The notes: generated by a model not told the origin, from the sequence alone. A stretch of DNA of 51,043 nt from Micromonospora orduensis (GCF_006228125.1 NZ_VDFY01000186.1:1-51043); one strand, 5' to 3'; shown: positions 38,129 through 47,598, counted from the first letter of the stretch. Translations and numbers: made by a program.

Positions 38129-39375
38129 CAAGCATCAAGACCCCCTCGACGGAGCGCCCGACGCCCTCGGACAGCACACCCGCCGCCAGCCTGCACACGG
38201 GGACGAGCGACCTGCGGGCGTTGGTGTTGAACAACCTGCGGCAGAGCGGGATCTACGTCGCCCTGGTCGTCATCGTGGCGCTCTTCGCGATCCTGACCGA
38301 CGGGGTGTCGTTGAGCCCCGGGAACATCACCAACATCGTCCTTCAGTACTCGTACATCCTGGTCCTCGCGATCGGGATGGTCATCCTGATCATCGGCGGG
38401 CACATCGACCTGTCGGTGGGGTCGGTCGTCGCGCTGACCGGCGCGGTCTCCGCCGTCCTGGTGATCCAGCAGGGCCACCCGTGGTGGATCGGTGTGCTGG
38501 CCGCCCTGGCCGTCGGCGTGGCGGTCGGCGCGTGGCACGGGTTCTGGGTGGCGTACGCCGGCATCCCGGCGTTCATCGTGACCCTCGCCGGGATGCTGCT
38601 GTTCCGGGGCCTCACCCTGCGGGTGCTGGACAACATCTCGCTGTCGCCGTTCCCGGCCGAGTACCAGCGCGTCGCGGCGGGTTTCCTCAACGGACTGCTC
38701 GGCGGGAACGGCTTCGACGCGTTCACGCTGCTGATCGGCGCCGTCGCGGTGGCCGGCTACGCGGTGAGCGGGTTCCGCACCCGGGTCGCCCGCATCCGCT
38801 ACCAGCAGCCCGTCGAGTCGTTCCCGCTGTTCGTCGCCCGGGTCGTCGCGGTCGGCGCGGTCATCATGTACTTCGCCTGGCAGTTGGCGCACGCCCGTGG
38901 TCTGCCGATCGTGCTGATCATCCTGGCGGTGCTGGTCCTGGTCTACGGCCTGCTCACCCGGCGTACCGTCTTCGGCCGTCAGGTGTACGCGATCGGCGGC
39001 AACCTCTCCGCGGCGGCGCTGTCCGGCGTGAAGGTACGCACCGTCAACTTCTGGATGTTCGTCAACATGGGCTTCCTGGCGGCGGTGGCCGGGGTCATCT
39101 ACTCGTCGCGGTCCAACGGCGCCCAGCCGGCCGCCGGCAACATGTTCGAGCTGGACGCGATCGCGGCGGCCTTCATCGGCGGCGCGGCGGTCACCGGCGG
39201 CGTGGGCACCGTGGTCGGCGCGATGGTCGGTGGTCTGATCATGGCGGTGATGAGCAACGGCATGCAGCTGATGGGCGTCGACCAGTCGACCCAGTCGGTG
39301 GTCAAGGGGCTCGTGCTGCTCGTCGCCGTCGCCTTCGACGTCTACAACAAGCGCCGCGCCGGCTCGGCCCGCTGA
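38125..39375 (+). CDS. Sugar ABC transporter permease (GguB/MmsB-like)
   Basis: 416-residue BPD_transp_2 permease with about 10-12 helices. A hydrophilic N-terminal tail of about 35 residues precedes helix 1. The family motif is GMVILIIGGHIDLSVGSVVAL, and RQVYAIGGNLSAAALSGVKV is the ATPase-coupling region. The long central loop (VARIRYQQPVESFPL) is the GguB-type insertion absent from RbsC. A single permease would act as a homodimer, in contrast with the two-permease system upstream. The ATG overlaps gguA and a perfect hairpin follows. Confidence 0.94.
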
Positions 39376-39393
39376 CGCCACCACCGCACGTCC

Positions 39394-39426
39394 GTGCCCC
39401 CTGCCCGTCGATCGGGCAGGGGGCAC
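39394..39426. terminator. Terminator between the ABC operon and the phosphoesterase gene
   Basis: GTGCCCCCTGCCCG (39394-39407) and CGGGCAGGGGGCAC (39413-39426) form a perfect 14-bp stem with a 5-base loop between convergent genes, so it may serve both directions. Confidence 0.8.
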
Positions 39427-39442
39427 GCGTCGTATCAGGCGG

Positions 39443-40822
39443 TCAGTGGCAGGTGGCCGTGCCGCTGTCGTTGTAGGTCTGGCCGGCGACCGGCACGAAC
39501 TGCCAGTCGTAGCTGCCGGCGTGCAGGGTGAACTTCAGGACCCCGTACGCCGAGCTGTTGCGTGCCTCGCTGTTGGGCTGGATGGTGCCGAAGCCGTAGT
39601 GGCTCGCGCCGCCCATCCCGGCCACGAAGCTGCGCATGCCCCGGGTGGCGTCGGCGCCACCGGCCGGGTTCATCGGCGCGAACCGCTCGTACACGTGGTT
39701 GTGGCCCCACACCACGACGTCGGCGTTGTAGTCGTAGAGCGCCTGGTACAGCGGACGCGTCGACGTCGACGGCGCGTGGTCGGAGCTGGACGTGAACAGC
39801 GGGTGGTGCCAGTACGCGAGCGTGCACGGCTTGCCGCTGGCGGCCAGGTCCGCGCGCAGCCACTGCTCCTGCGTCGACCCGGCGGACATGCTGATGTTGG
39901 AGTTCAACGACACGATGTGCCAGTTGCCGAGGTCGAAGGAGTAGTAGCCGCGACCGCTCGGGCCGGCGGCCGTACCGAAGTAGTTGTAGTAGCCGGTGGC
40001 GCCCGAGGTGTTGTAGTCGTGGTTGCCCGGCGACGGGCGGGTGCGTGCCTTGTGCCGACCCCAGGTGGGCTCGTAGTAGCTGGTGAACTGCGCCGCGGTG
40101 CCGTTGTCGTACACGTTGTCCCCGGTGGTGAAGACGGTGCCGGGGATGCTGTCCAGCAGCGCGGCGGTGGCGGTGTCGCCGGAGCCGGAGTTGGCGATGT
40201 CGCCGGCGCCCACGAACACCGGGTCACCGGACGTCGGCGGCGTCGTGGTCCCGGTGGTGACCACCAGTTGCGGCGCGTCCGCTCCGCTCTCCCGCGTGCC
40301 GTAGTAGGCGCCGTCGCCGCTGGTCGAGGTCGCGCCGAAGCTGTACGTGCCGTTGCCGGTGACCGCGGCGGTGACGTCGACCTCGTACCAGCTGGCGCTG
40401 CCGACCGCGCCGATCGAGCCGAACGTGGCGCCGTCGATGGTCGGCTGGTTGCTCCAGGTGGTGCCGGTCTCCGACCAGGTCGTGTTGGACATCCGCCGGA
40501 ACGTGCCGCCGGCGTCGCTGCCGTCGTTGCCGCTGATCGTGCGCAGTCGCAGCTTGGCGCTGGTCACCGTGCCGCTGACGCCGCTGACGGTGAAGCGCAG
40601 GAACGAGCGCCGCACCGGCGAGTTGTCCACCACGATCTGTGGGGAGGTGCCGTAGTTGGTGGACGCCGTGTCGCTCTGGACATAGGTGTCGGCGACCGGC
40701 GCGAACGTCACGCTCGCCGCCGAGGCCGCGCCCGCTCCGGTCACGACGACGGCGGCCGTCGAGGCGAGCAGCACCGCGACCATCCCCAGGGTCACCGACG
40801 GGCGGGGAAATCGAATGTCCAT
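39443..40822 (-). CDS. Secreted metallophosphoesterase with N-terminal DNRLRE domain
   Basis: 459-residue exported protein. Signal peptide (1-36), DNRLRE/CBM-like beta-sandwich (about 37-190: DTYVQSDTASTNYGTSPQI, SFLRFTV, TIDGATFGSIGAVGSASWYE), a TTTPPTSGD linker and a calcineurin-like phosphoesterase domain (about 203-459). All metal motifs are present: VGAGDI, FTTGDNVYDNG, SPGNHDYN, AYWHHPLF and VVWGHNHVYER, in the manner of purple acid phosphatases. It probably releases phosphate from external organic phosphates. ATG at 40822 with AGGAG upstream. Confidence 0.92.
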   Translation of the reverse strand: MDIRFPRPSVTLGMVAVLLASTAAVVVTGAGAASAASVTFAPVADTYVQSDTASTNYGTSPQIVVDNSPVRRSFLRFTVSGVSGTVTSAKLRLRTISGNDGSDAGGTFRRMSNTTWSETGTTWSNQPTIDGATFGSIGAVGSASWYEVDVTAAVTGNGTYSFGATSTSGDGAYYGTRESGADAPQLVVTTGTTTPPTSGDPVFVGAGDIANSGSGDTATAALLDSIPGTVFTTGDNVYDNGTAAQFTSYYEPTWGRHKARTRPSPGNHDYNTSGATGYYNYFGTAAGPSGRGYYSFDLGNWHIVSLNSNISMSAGSTQEQWLRADLAASGKPCTLAYWHHPLFTSSSDHAPSTSTRPLYQALYDYNADVVVWGHNHVYERFAPMNPAGGADATRGMRSFVAGMGGASHYGFGTIQPNSEARNSSAYGVLKFTLHAGSYDWQFVPVAGQTYNDSGTATCH

Positions 40823-41044
40823 CCAGGACTCCTTCGCTACGGGTGTGAAGCGCAAGGAATGTAGGAAGGTCGATGGGCCGGCGGGCCACGCGCGGGTGAA
40901 CAGTGCGTCCCGCCAGGCGAACACCTCGGTGTTCGGGGAGCGTTCACCCACCTCACGCCCGGCCGTCACACGCGCTCCCTTGTGTCCGGTCGGACCGGTT
41001 CCGCACGATGGCTGACCGTCAGCCGTCGATCCGAGGAGATGCTC

Positions 41045-42307
41045 GTGTACCTGTCGACCGTCTCCCGACCGGTCACCGACCCGCCCGGGCCACGACGCCG
41101 ACGGTTCGCCATGGTCAGCGGCAACGTCGTCGCGTTGGGCACGGTAAGCCTGATCACCGACGTCTCCGCCGAGATGGTCGCCGCCGTCCTGCCGCTCTAC
41201 CTGGTGCTGGGACTGCACCTGAGCCCGGTGGCGTTCGGCGTGCTCGACGGCGTCCACACCGGTACCACGGCACTGCTGCGGGTCGTCGGTGGATTCGTGG
41301 CCGACCGGTTCCGGCGGCGCAAGCTGATCGCCGGAACCGGCTACGCCCTCTCGGCGGTCGCCAAGCTCGGCCTGCTGCTCGCCGGCCGGTCGGTACCGGC
41401 GATCGGCGCCGTGATCGCCGTCGACCGGCTCGGCAAGGGGATCCGCAGCGCGCCCCGCGACACGCTGATCACACTGTCCACCCCGCCCGAGGCGCTCGGG
41501 CGCGCGTTCGGGGTGCACCGGGCCATGGACAGCATCGGCGCGTTCCTCGGCCCGCTCGCCGCGTTCGCGGTCCTGCTGGCCGTCGGGCAGTCGTACGACG
41601 CGGTCTTCGTCACCAGCTTCTGCGTCGCCGCCCTGGCCGTCGTCGTGCTCGTGCTGTTCGTCCGGGAACGGCCGACCGACGGGCCGGACGACCCCAGGGT
41701 CTCCGTCCGCGAGGCGTTCGGACTGCTGCGCAGCCGGCCGGCGCGCCGGCTCGTCCTGGCGGCGGCGCTGCTCGGTCTGTCCACCATCGGCGACGGCTTC
41801 GTCTACCTGCTGCTGCAACGGCGCGAAGACCTCGGCCTGCGCTGGTTCCCGCTGCTCGCGGTCGGCACCAGCCTGGCGTACCTGCTGCTCGCCGCGCCCC
41901 TCGGGGTGCTGGCCGACCGGATCGGCCGGCTGCCGGTGGTGGTGGGCGGATACGCGGCCCTCGGTGTGACGTACCTGCTGCTGTCCGGGCCGGCGCACGG
42001 CTGGCCGATGCTCACGTTGACGCTGGCGCTGTACGGCGCTTTCTACGCGGCCACCGACGGGGTGCTCATCGCGCTCGCCGGCCCGGTGCTGCCGGCGCGA
42101 CTGCGGACCACGGGGATCGCCCTCGTGCAGACCGGGCAGGCACTGGCGTACCTCGTCTCCTCGATCCTGTTCGGCCTCGCCTGGCAGGCGTGGGGGCCGC
42201 AGAACGCGGCCCGGGCCGCGGCCCTCGCGGTCGGCGTCGTTCTCGTCGGCACGCTGCTCCTGCTGGCCTCGCCGTCTCGTTCCGTCCCCCGGAGGGTGTT
42301 CCGATGA
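41045..42307 (+). CDS. MFS transporter
   Basis: Major facilitator superfamily exporter of about 420 residues with 12 predicted helices in two halves. Conserved MFS features include GGFVADRFRRRKLIAGTGY (loop 2-3 motif A) and GVLADRIGRLPVVVGGY (motif A of the second half). DRLGKGIRSAPRDTLITLST is strongly reminiscent of the metal/toxin efflux-like UCP/Bmr group of actinobacteria. GTG at 41045 is chosen because AGGAG lies 6 bases upstream; the ATG two codons earlier is too close to it. The last codon overlaps the start of the TolB-like gene. The substrate is unknown. Confidence 0.88.
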   Translation: MYLSTVSRPVTDPPGPRRRRFAMVSGNVVALGTVSLITDVSAEMVAAVLPLYLVLGLHLSPVAFGVLDGVHTGTTALLRVVGGFVADRFRRRKLIAGTGYALSAVAKLGLLLAGRSVPAIGAVIAVDRLGKGIRSAPRDTLITLSTPPEALGRAFGVHRAMDSIGAFLGPLAAFAVLLAVGQSYDAVFVTSFCVAALAVVVLVLFVRERPTDGPDDPRVSVREAFGLLRSRPARRLVLAAALLGLSTIGDGFVYLLLQRREDLGLRWFPLLAVGTSLAYLLLAAPLGVLADRIGRLPVVVGGYAALGVTYLLLSGPAHGWPMLTLTLALYGAFYAATDGVLIALAGPVLPARLRTTGIALVQTGQALAYLVSSILFGLAWQAWGPQNAARAAALAVGVVLVGTLLLLASPSRSVPRRVFR

Positions 42308-43287
42308 CCACGATGTCGACCCGCGCGAAGATCGCCGTGGTGGCCGCCTCGGCCGTGCTGCTGGGCGCCGTGGCGGCCGGCTACGCCGCCACTGCGGCGG
42401 AACCGGCCCGGACCCCGCCACCCGCCACCGACGAACGGGCCGTCACCCTCACGCCCGGCCCGCGCCTGCTCGCCATCACCGACCGGTACGTCTCCTCGGT
42501 CGCCGCGGCCGACCCGGCCGGCCCGCGCACCGTGTCCGGTCTGGAGTGCCTGCGGGTGTACGCCGCTGCCGGCACCGGTGTCTGCCTGCGGCCGGAGACC
42601 GCCTGGTCGTACCAGGTCGTCGTGCTCGACTCCGCGCTGCGTCAGACGCGCGCCGTGAGCGTGCCGGGCCTGCCGAACCGGGCCCGGGTGTCGGCGTCCG
42701 GGCGGATGGTCTCCTGGACGACGTTCGTCGGCGGTGACTCCTACACCGCGAGCGGCTTCTCCACCCGCACCGGCATCCTCGACACCGTGACGGGTACGAC
42801 AGTGCCCTCGCTGGAGGAGTTCGCGATCACGCGGGACGGCAGGGGCTACCGCAACGCGGACGTCAACTACTGGGGCGTCACCTTCACCGCCGACGACAAC
42901 CGCTTCTACGCGACCCTGTCGACCCAGGGGCGGCGCTACCTCGTGCGGGGCGACCTCGCCGCCCGGACCGTGGAGACCGTGAAGGAGAACGTCGAGTGCC
43001 CCTCGCTGTCACCCGACGGCACGCGGCTGGCTTTCAAGGAGGCGATAGACGGCGACCCGGCGAAGGGCTGGCGGCTGTCGGTCCTCGACCTGGCGAGCAT
43101 GCGGGTCACCGCGACGGCCGAGACGACGAGCGTCGACGACCAGGCGGCCTGGCTCGACGGCGCGACGCTGGCCTACACGCTGCGCGGGAGTGACGGCCGG
43201 CCGGACGTGTGGAGTGTCCCGGCGGACGGGTCCGGCACACCGACGCTTCTGATCCCCGGCGCGGAGTCGCCGTCGCCGCTCACCTGA
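42304..43287 (+). CDS. Exported TolB/PD40-like beta-propeller protein
   Basis: 327-residue protein with an N-terminal signal or anchor (KIAVVAASAVLLGAVAAGYA) and PD40-type WD-like repeats (CPSLSPDGTRLAFKE, RLSVLDLASMRVTATAET, ADGSGTPTLLIPGAE), as in TolB. The ATG overlaps the MFS stop by 4 bases, so it is co-translated with the transporter and may act with it at the membrane. No catalytic domain is apparent. Its role is unknown. Confidence 0.82.
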   Translation: MTTMSTRAKIAVVAASAVLLGAVAAGYAATAAEPARTPPPATDERAVTLTPGPRLLAITDRYVSSVAAADPAGPRTVSGLECLRVYAAAGTGVCLRPETAWSYQVVVLDSALRQTRAVSVPGLPNRARVSASGRMVSWTTFVGGDSYTASGFSTRTGILDTVTGTTVPSLEEFAITRDGRGYRNADVNYWGVTFTADDNRFYATLSTQGRRYLVRGDLAARTVETVKENVECPSLSPDGTRLAFKEAIDGDPAKGWRLSVLDLASMRVTATAETTSVDDQAAWLDGATLAYTLRGSDGRPDVWSVPADGSGTPTLLIPGAESPSPLT

Positions 43288-43308
43288 CGGTCAGGACACC
43301 TGACCGCC

Positions 43309-43645
43309 TTGGTGCGGACACGGGGCAACGCCGTGGTGGTCTGGGACGCCGACGGCGACGGCAACGGCGTCTACAACATCCAGTACCGGGTGGTGTCGCC
43401 CACCGGCGCGGTCCTCGGCTCGGGACAGGCCAATCGTTCACCGCCGCTGGCGCCGCCCGGCACGGCGAGGTCCAGGTCTCGAGCACCTCGCCGTCGCCGC
43501 GTCCCCGTGGGGCGAGGTGAGCCTCTGCTACACCGACGACAACGACGGGAACGCCTTCGACCAGGTGCTCCTCGGCCTCGGCGCGACGAGCTCCACCTGG
43601 CTCGTCCCGGCCGACGAGCTGCGCCGACGCGGGCCGCGGATGTAG
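43309..43645 (+). pseudogene. Frameshifted remnant of a repeat/lectin-like protein
   Basis: Three reading frames carry successive protein-like pieces: NAVVVWDADGDGNGVYNIQY in frame 1, ARHGEVQV in frame 3, and HLAVAASPWGEVSLCYTDDN, then DQVLLGLGATSSTWLVPADE in frame 2, ending at a TAG. The DADGDGNG run looks like a calcium-binding or FG-GAP type motif. At least two frameshifts are needed to join them, so the gene is broken unless the sequence has errors. No start codon with a ribosome binding site is evident. Confidence 0.55.
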
Positions 43646-43737
43646 GAAACCTTCGATGAGCACGTTGACTTCGATGGTTGCTACACAACAATCAGCGTCG
43701 ACATCGAGATGGCCCCGGGCCGGCACCCGGCCGCCGC

Positions 43738-44316
43738 TCAGGCGGTCGGCGGTACGCCGAAGAGCAGGTCGAGCTGGGCGTCCAGGGCGTCCAGCGCCTG
43801 CTCGGGGGTGTACTGCCCACCCAGCAGGTAGACGCCCAGCCCCTCCATCAGCGCCAGCAGGCCGGCCGCCGCGGCGGTGTCCTTCGTGGGCAGGACGCTG
43901 GCGATGAAGCTGGTCAGCTGCGCGGTGTCCGCGCGCAGACCGGGCGCGGCCGACGGTCGTACCGCCGTGTAGGCGAGGAACGCCAACGCCACCCGGCCGT
44001 CGTCGCGGGTCCGGTCGTCGAGCGGCAGCAGCGCGGCGATCATCGTCCGGAGCAGGAGCCGGGGTGAGGGGTTCTCGCCCAGCCGCTCCACCGCCTCGGT
44101 GACCCGGACCTGGCCGCGCTCGCGGACCACGCTCAACGCGAACGCCATCATCTCGTCCTTGGTCCGGAAGTAGTGCTGGACCATCCCGGCGGACACACCG
44201 GCCGCGGTGGCCACGTGGCGCAGGCTCACCGCCTCCAGGCCCTGATCCGCGGCGACCCGCATCAGCGCGTCCGCGATGAGGGTGCGTCGCTCCTGGTGAT
44301 CGACCTTCTTGGGCAT
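43738..44316 (-). CDS. TetR-family transcriptional regulator
   Basis: 192-residue repressor. The N-terminal helix-turn-helix (RRTLIADALMRVAADQGLEA, then LRHVATAAGVSAGMVQHYFR) is canonical; the C-terminal domain resembles TetR_C_6/BetI-like ligand-binding domains. It starts with MPKKVDHQERR and lies just downstream of a minus-strand pair encoding a membrane protein and a PEP-synthase-like enzyme. It is a candidate regulator of these or of the MFS pair, but no matched operators were established. Confidence 0.9.
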   Translation of the reverse strand: MPKKVDHQERRTLIADALMRVAADQGLEAVSLRHVATAAGVSAGMVQHYFRTKDEMMAFALSVVRERGQVRVTEAVERLGENPSPRLLLRTMIAALLPLDDRTRDDGRVALAFLAYTAVRPSAAPGLRADTAQLTSFIASVLPTKDTAAAAGLLALMEGLGVYLLGGQYTPEQALDALDAQLDLLFGVPPTA

Positions 44317-44369
44317 GACCTCGATCGTTTCACAGTGGGTGGCCCGGACACCCCGCCCGTGGGCGGCGG

Positions 44370-45065
44370 CTACCGGCGGGCGGTGTCGCCCGCCGGCGTG
44401 CCCCGCGCGCTGCGCAGGAGGCCGTCGGGGTCGTCGGCGTACAGCCGGAGCTCGTTCACCGGCGCGGACCGGCCCTTCGGCAGGTCGAAGGTCAGCGGTT
44501 GGCGCAGCAGCACGTCGATGCTCGTCTGGCTGCCGACAGCGAGGTGCAGGACCTGTCGGTCTCCCTCCTGCTCGACCTGGACGGACCTGCTGGAGGGCAG
44601 CGAGCGGTAGCGCTTGCGCAGCGCCTCGATCTCCGTCCACGGGATCCAGATGTCGATGCCCGAATTGAGCCGGACCCGCAGGCCGGTGTCGCCGACGACG
44701 TGCGGATGGATCGTCATGCTGGCGAAGAGGCCGACCATCCAGAGCAGACCCCAGACGCCGAGACCCAGCACGATCCAGCGGGCGGGCCGCCACGGCACGA
44801 CGTGGGTGACGATGAGGTCGAAGATCGGAATCTCGACCGCCGACAGGACGATGAAGATCCCGAGGATGGGCTTGACCACGCCGAGGTAGCCGAACGGCTC
44901 GTCGCCGGGTTCCAGTGGCAGCGGGCGGCGTCGCGTCCACAGGTAGAGGCTGCGCCACATCGCTGCCTCGGCCGTCGCCGCCTGGCGCAGCAGCTGGCCC
45001 AAGGTCGTCCCGGTGGGTGTTCCCGGCTCGGTCATCGTCGTCCTCGCGGTAGGGGTGGCGGTCAT
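44370..45065 (-). CDS. Small membrane protein, PH-domain-like, unknown function
   Basis: 231-residue protein with a hydrophilic N terminus, two transmembrane helices (VVKPILGIFIVLSAVEIPIF and RWIVLGLGVWGLLWMVGLFA) and a cytoplasmic C-terminal part with beta-rich PH-like pattern (TGLRVRLNSGIDIWIPWTEI to SIDVLLRQPLTFDLPKGR). The start overlaps the stop of the upstream PEP-synthase-like gene (ATGA), so production of the two is coupled. I do not recognise a named family. An in-frame ATG 30 bases later is an alternative start. Confidence 0.75.
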   Translation of the reverse strand: MTATPTARTTMTEPGTPTGTTLGQLLRQAATAEAAMWRSLYLWTRRRPLPLEPGDEPFGYLGVVKPILGIFIVLSAVEIPIFDLIVTHVVPWRPARWIVLGLGVWGLLWMVGLFASMTIHPHVVGDTGLRVRLNSGIDIWIPWTEIEALRKRYRSLPSSRSVQVEQEGDRQVLHLAVGSQTSIDVLLRQPLTFDLPKGRSAPVNELRLYADDPDGLLRSARGTPAGDTARR

Positions 45066-47464
45066 CCGAGGGTGACGGTTCCGGCGCCGCCGTCGACCGT
45101 GACGAGCTGCCCGGTGGTGATCCTCCGGGTGGCGTCCGGCACGCAGATGACGGCGGGGATTCCGTACTCCCGGGCCACGGTGGGGCCGTGGGCCATGATC
45201 GCGCCGGTGTCGGTGACCAGCGCGGCGGCGGTGAGGAAGAGCGGGGTCCAGCCGGGGTCCGTGGTCGCGGCGACCAGGACGTCGCCGGGTTCGAGGTGGG
45301 CGGTGGCCGGGTCGTGCACGACCCGGGCCGGTCCGGTCACCCGACCCGCGGACGCGCCCACGCCGACGAGCGTCCCCTCGCCGGCGGCCGTCGCCGGCAG
45401 GACCGTCTCGACGTCGGTGCCGTCGGACAGCAGCGCCACCGGCACCGACCGGCGACGCAGCTCCCGACGGTGCACGGCCCGCCGTGCGGCGACCACGCCG
45501 CGCAGATCAACACCCTGGTGTACGACGGAGTGCACCTCGTCGAGCGTCAGGAACATGATGTCGCCGCTCTGGTCCAGCAACCCGGTGCCGCGCAGGTCGG
45601 CCCCGATGAGCAGCAGTTGTCGGCGTGTCTCGCGCAGCGGGTACAACCCGGCGAACTTGCCTGCCTCGCGCAGGCCGGCCAACGACCGGGCGCGGCGCAG
45701 CAGGAATCCGGCGACGCGGCCCCGTACCGGGCGCCGACGGCGGGCGCGGGCGACCAGCTCCTCCAGCGCCGTCTCCGCCGCCGCGGCGGCGCGGTGGAAA
45801 CGCTTGTCGGGGCCCTGCCTCGGATCGGTGACGCGCAGGTAGTTGGCGAGCGCCGCGAAGACCGGTGTGGGGTCTTCGGCCCAGCGGGGCACACCGAGGT
45901 CGACCTCGGCGACGCCCCGGTGGCCGTACTCGTCGAGGAACGCGGTCATGCCGATGTCGGGCAGCTTTCCGCGCAGGTGACGCGCGGCCAGCTCGTCCGG
46001 CGGGGTGTCGAGCAGGAGCTGACGGTGGTCACCCGCGCCCTGGGCGAGCCGCCACAGCGCCAGGTCCATCTCGATTGTCACGTTGTGCGGCATGCCACCC
46101 AGCACCGCGTGGATCTCGTCCGGGCCGGCGATGCCCTTGAGCAGTGCGGCCGGCAGCGCGGCGGCGAGCATCCCCGCGACGATCGGCCACATGATGGCGT
46201 CCGAGCCGTCGTCAGCGTCCCGCTCCCGCACGAAGCGCAGCCGGTCGGCGCTGGTCCGCAGGTCGGCCGGGGCGGCCGAGCGTGCCCTCATCTGCTCGAC
46301 CGCCCGGAACATCCGGATCCGCGCCGTGTCCGGACGGGCCAGGGCCCGCACGATCCCCACCACCGCGCGCCCGGCCGTCCGCAGCGATGCCGCGCCCTGC
46401 CCCGCGCCGCGACCGGTGCCGCCGCTGACCGGGGCGAATCGCGGATCCGCGAGCACGTGCCGCATCACCGCCTGCGCCCGGGGGCCGAAGTCGACGGCCA
46501 GGAGCTTCACCAGTCGCCGGCGGGACGACCTGTCCCGCGCCAGGTCGGTCAGGTCGCCGTAGAGGCGACCGCCGATGTCGACGATCTCGACCCGGACGCC
46601 GAGCGCGGCGAGCATCGCGGTGATCTGCGCCCGCAGGGTCGCCATGCCCATCGGGGTGACCGGTTGCAGCATGCCCTGGACGTGCCCGAACTCCAGGTAG
46701 ACGCGGGGGAGGGGCTTGTCGGTGGTCGGCGGCGCGGGGAACAGGCTGGTGATCGGTCGCGATTGCAGCAACCACAGCACGCCGTGCGCGTCGATCGCCC
46801 ACTCCACGTCCTGTGGGCAGCCGAAGTGGGCCTGGAGCCGTTCGCCTGTGACGCGCAGTTCGGCCAGGTGCGCGGACGTCAGGCAGCCGGTGTCGTCCCG
46901 GTCGACGCCGTCGAGGACGTAGTGGTCCACTGTCGTCGCGCCGTCCACGACGGTGGTGCCCAGGCCCGGTGCGGCGTCGACCGCCATCTCGTCGCGGCGG
47001 CCGGTCACCGGGTTGGCGGTGAACAGCACCCCCGCCACCGTCGGTGTGACCATGCGTTGCACGACGACAGCCATCGACACCTCCTGATTGTCGATCTGGC
47101 GGGCGTCGCGGTAGGCGGTCGCGCGGTGGGTGTGCAGCGAATCCCAGCACTTGCCGATCGCGGCGATGACCTCGGTGCCGCCTGTGACGTTCAGGACGGT
47201 GTCCTGCTGTCCGGCGAAGCTGGCGTCCGGCAGGTCCTCGGCGGTGGCGCTGGAGCGTACCGCCACCGGGCCGGCGCCGAGCCTCTCGTACGCGGCGATG
47301 ATCTCCGCCTCGGGGAGAACGCCGAGCCGGTGTGCCTCGGCGGTGACGCAGAAGCCCTCGGGGACGCGTTCACCCCGCCGGATCAGCTCGCCCAGCCCGA
47401 CCGCCTTGCCGCCGACCAGGTTGACCAACTCGGTGGTCGCCTCGGACAACGCGATCACGTGCAT
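45062..47464 (-). CDS. PEP-synthase-like enzyme, probable rifampicin phosphotransferase (RPH)-type
   Basis: 800-residue protein with the three-part layout of rifampicin phosphotransferases. An N-terminal ATP-grasp domain (about 1-240: NLVGGKAVGLGELIRRG, AVRSSATAEDLPDASFAGQQ, ending VLWLLQSRPIT) is followed by a long helical middle region (about 250-680) and a C-terminal swivelling His domain with TGAIMAHGPTVAREYGIPAV, phosphoryl-carrying His near residue 759. True PEP synthases have an additional TIM barrel that is missing here, which supports RPH or an RPH-like antibiotic kinase. RPH transfers phosphate from ATP to rifamycins and inactivates them. The ATG has GAGGGGG upstream. Substrate is inferred from architecture only. 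Confidence 0.82.
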   Translation of the reverse strand: MHVIALSEATTELVNLVGGKAVGLGELIRRGERVPEGFCVTAEAHRLGVLPEAEIIAAYERLGAGPVAVRSSATAEDLPDASFAGQQDTVLNVTGGTEVIAAIGKCWDSLHTHRATAYRDARQIDNQEVSMAVVVQRMVTPTVAGVLFTANPVTGRRDEMAVDAAPGLGTTVVDGATTVDHYVLDGVDRDDTGCLTSAHLAELRVTGERLQAHFGCPQDVEWAIDAHGVLWLLQSRPITSLFPAPPTTDKPLPRVYLEFGHVQGMLQPVTPMGMATLRAQITAMLAALGVRVEIVDIGGRLYGDLTDLARDRSSRRRLVKLLAVDFGPRAQAVMRHVLADPRFAPVSGGTGRGAGQGAASLRTAGRAVVGIVRALARPDTARIRMFRAVEQMRARSAAPADLRTSADRLRFVRERDADDGSDAIMWPIVAGMLAAALPAALLKGIAGPDEIHAVLGGMPHNVTIEMDLALWRLAQGAGDHRQLLLDTPPDELAARHLRGKLPDIGMTAFLDEYGHRGVAEVDLGVPRWAEDPTPVFAALANYLRVTDPRQGPDKRFHRAAAAAETALEELVARARRRRPVRGRVAGFLLRRARSLAGLREAGKFAGLYPLRETRRQLLLIGADLRGTGLLDQSGDIMFLTLDEVHSVVHQGVDLRGVVAARRAVHRRELRRRSVPVALLSDGTDVETVLPATAAGEGTLVGVGASAGRVTGPARVVHDPATAHLEPGDVLVAATTDPGWTPLFLTAAALVTDTGAIMAHGPTVAREYGIPAVICVPDATRRITTGQLVTVDGGAGTVTLG

Positions 47465-47501
47465 GGGTGCCCCCTCGTTGCAATACGACTGAACTGCTTC
47501 C

Positions 47502-47516
47502 AAACGTAGCTCGTTT
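47502..47516. promoter_or_regulatory. Imperfect palindrome in the divergent RPH-like/M23 promoter region
   Basis: AAACGTAGCTCGTTT is an imperfect 15-bp palindrome 38 bp upstream of the RPH-like gene, in the gap shared with the divergent peptidase gene. It could be a TetR-type operator, but there is only one copy. I saw no sequence resembling the rifamycin-associated element. Confidence 0.3.
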
Positions 47517-47598
47517 ACGATGCGACTGCAATGTAACTGCGGTGGTGGTCACCGCGTCCCGAGGCGGGGCGTTGCCGACGTCTGCCATGCTCGGGCCG

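Noticed and set aside
39443..42421. 992-codon minus-strand frame
   Set aside because: The real gene starts at 40822 with a signal peptide and AGGAG; the extension is the shadow of the MFS gene on the other strand.
45062..47464. Housekeeping phosphoenolpyruvate synthase
   Set aside because: The protein lacks the PEP/pyruvate-binding TIM barrel, and its His domain is at the very C terminus, as in rifampicin phosphotransferases.
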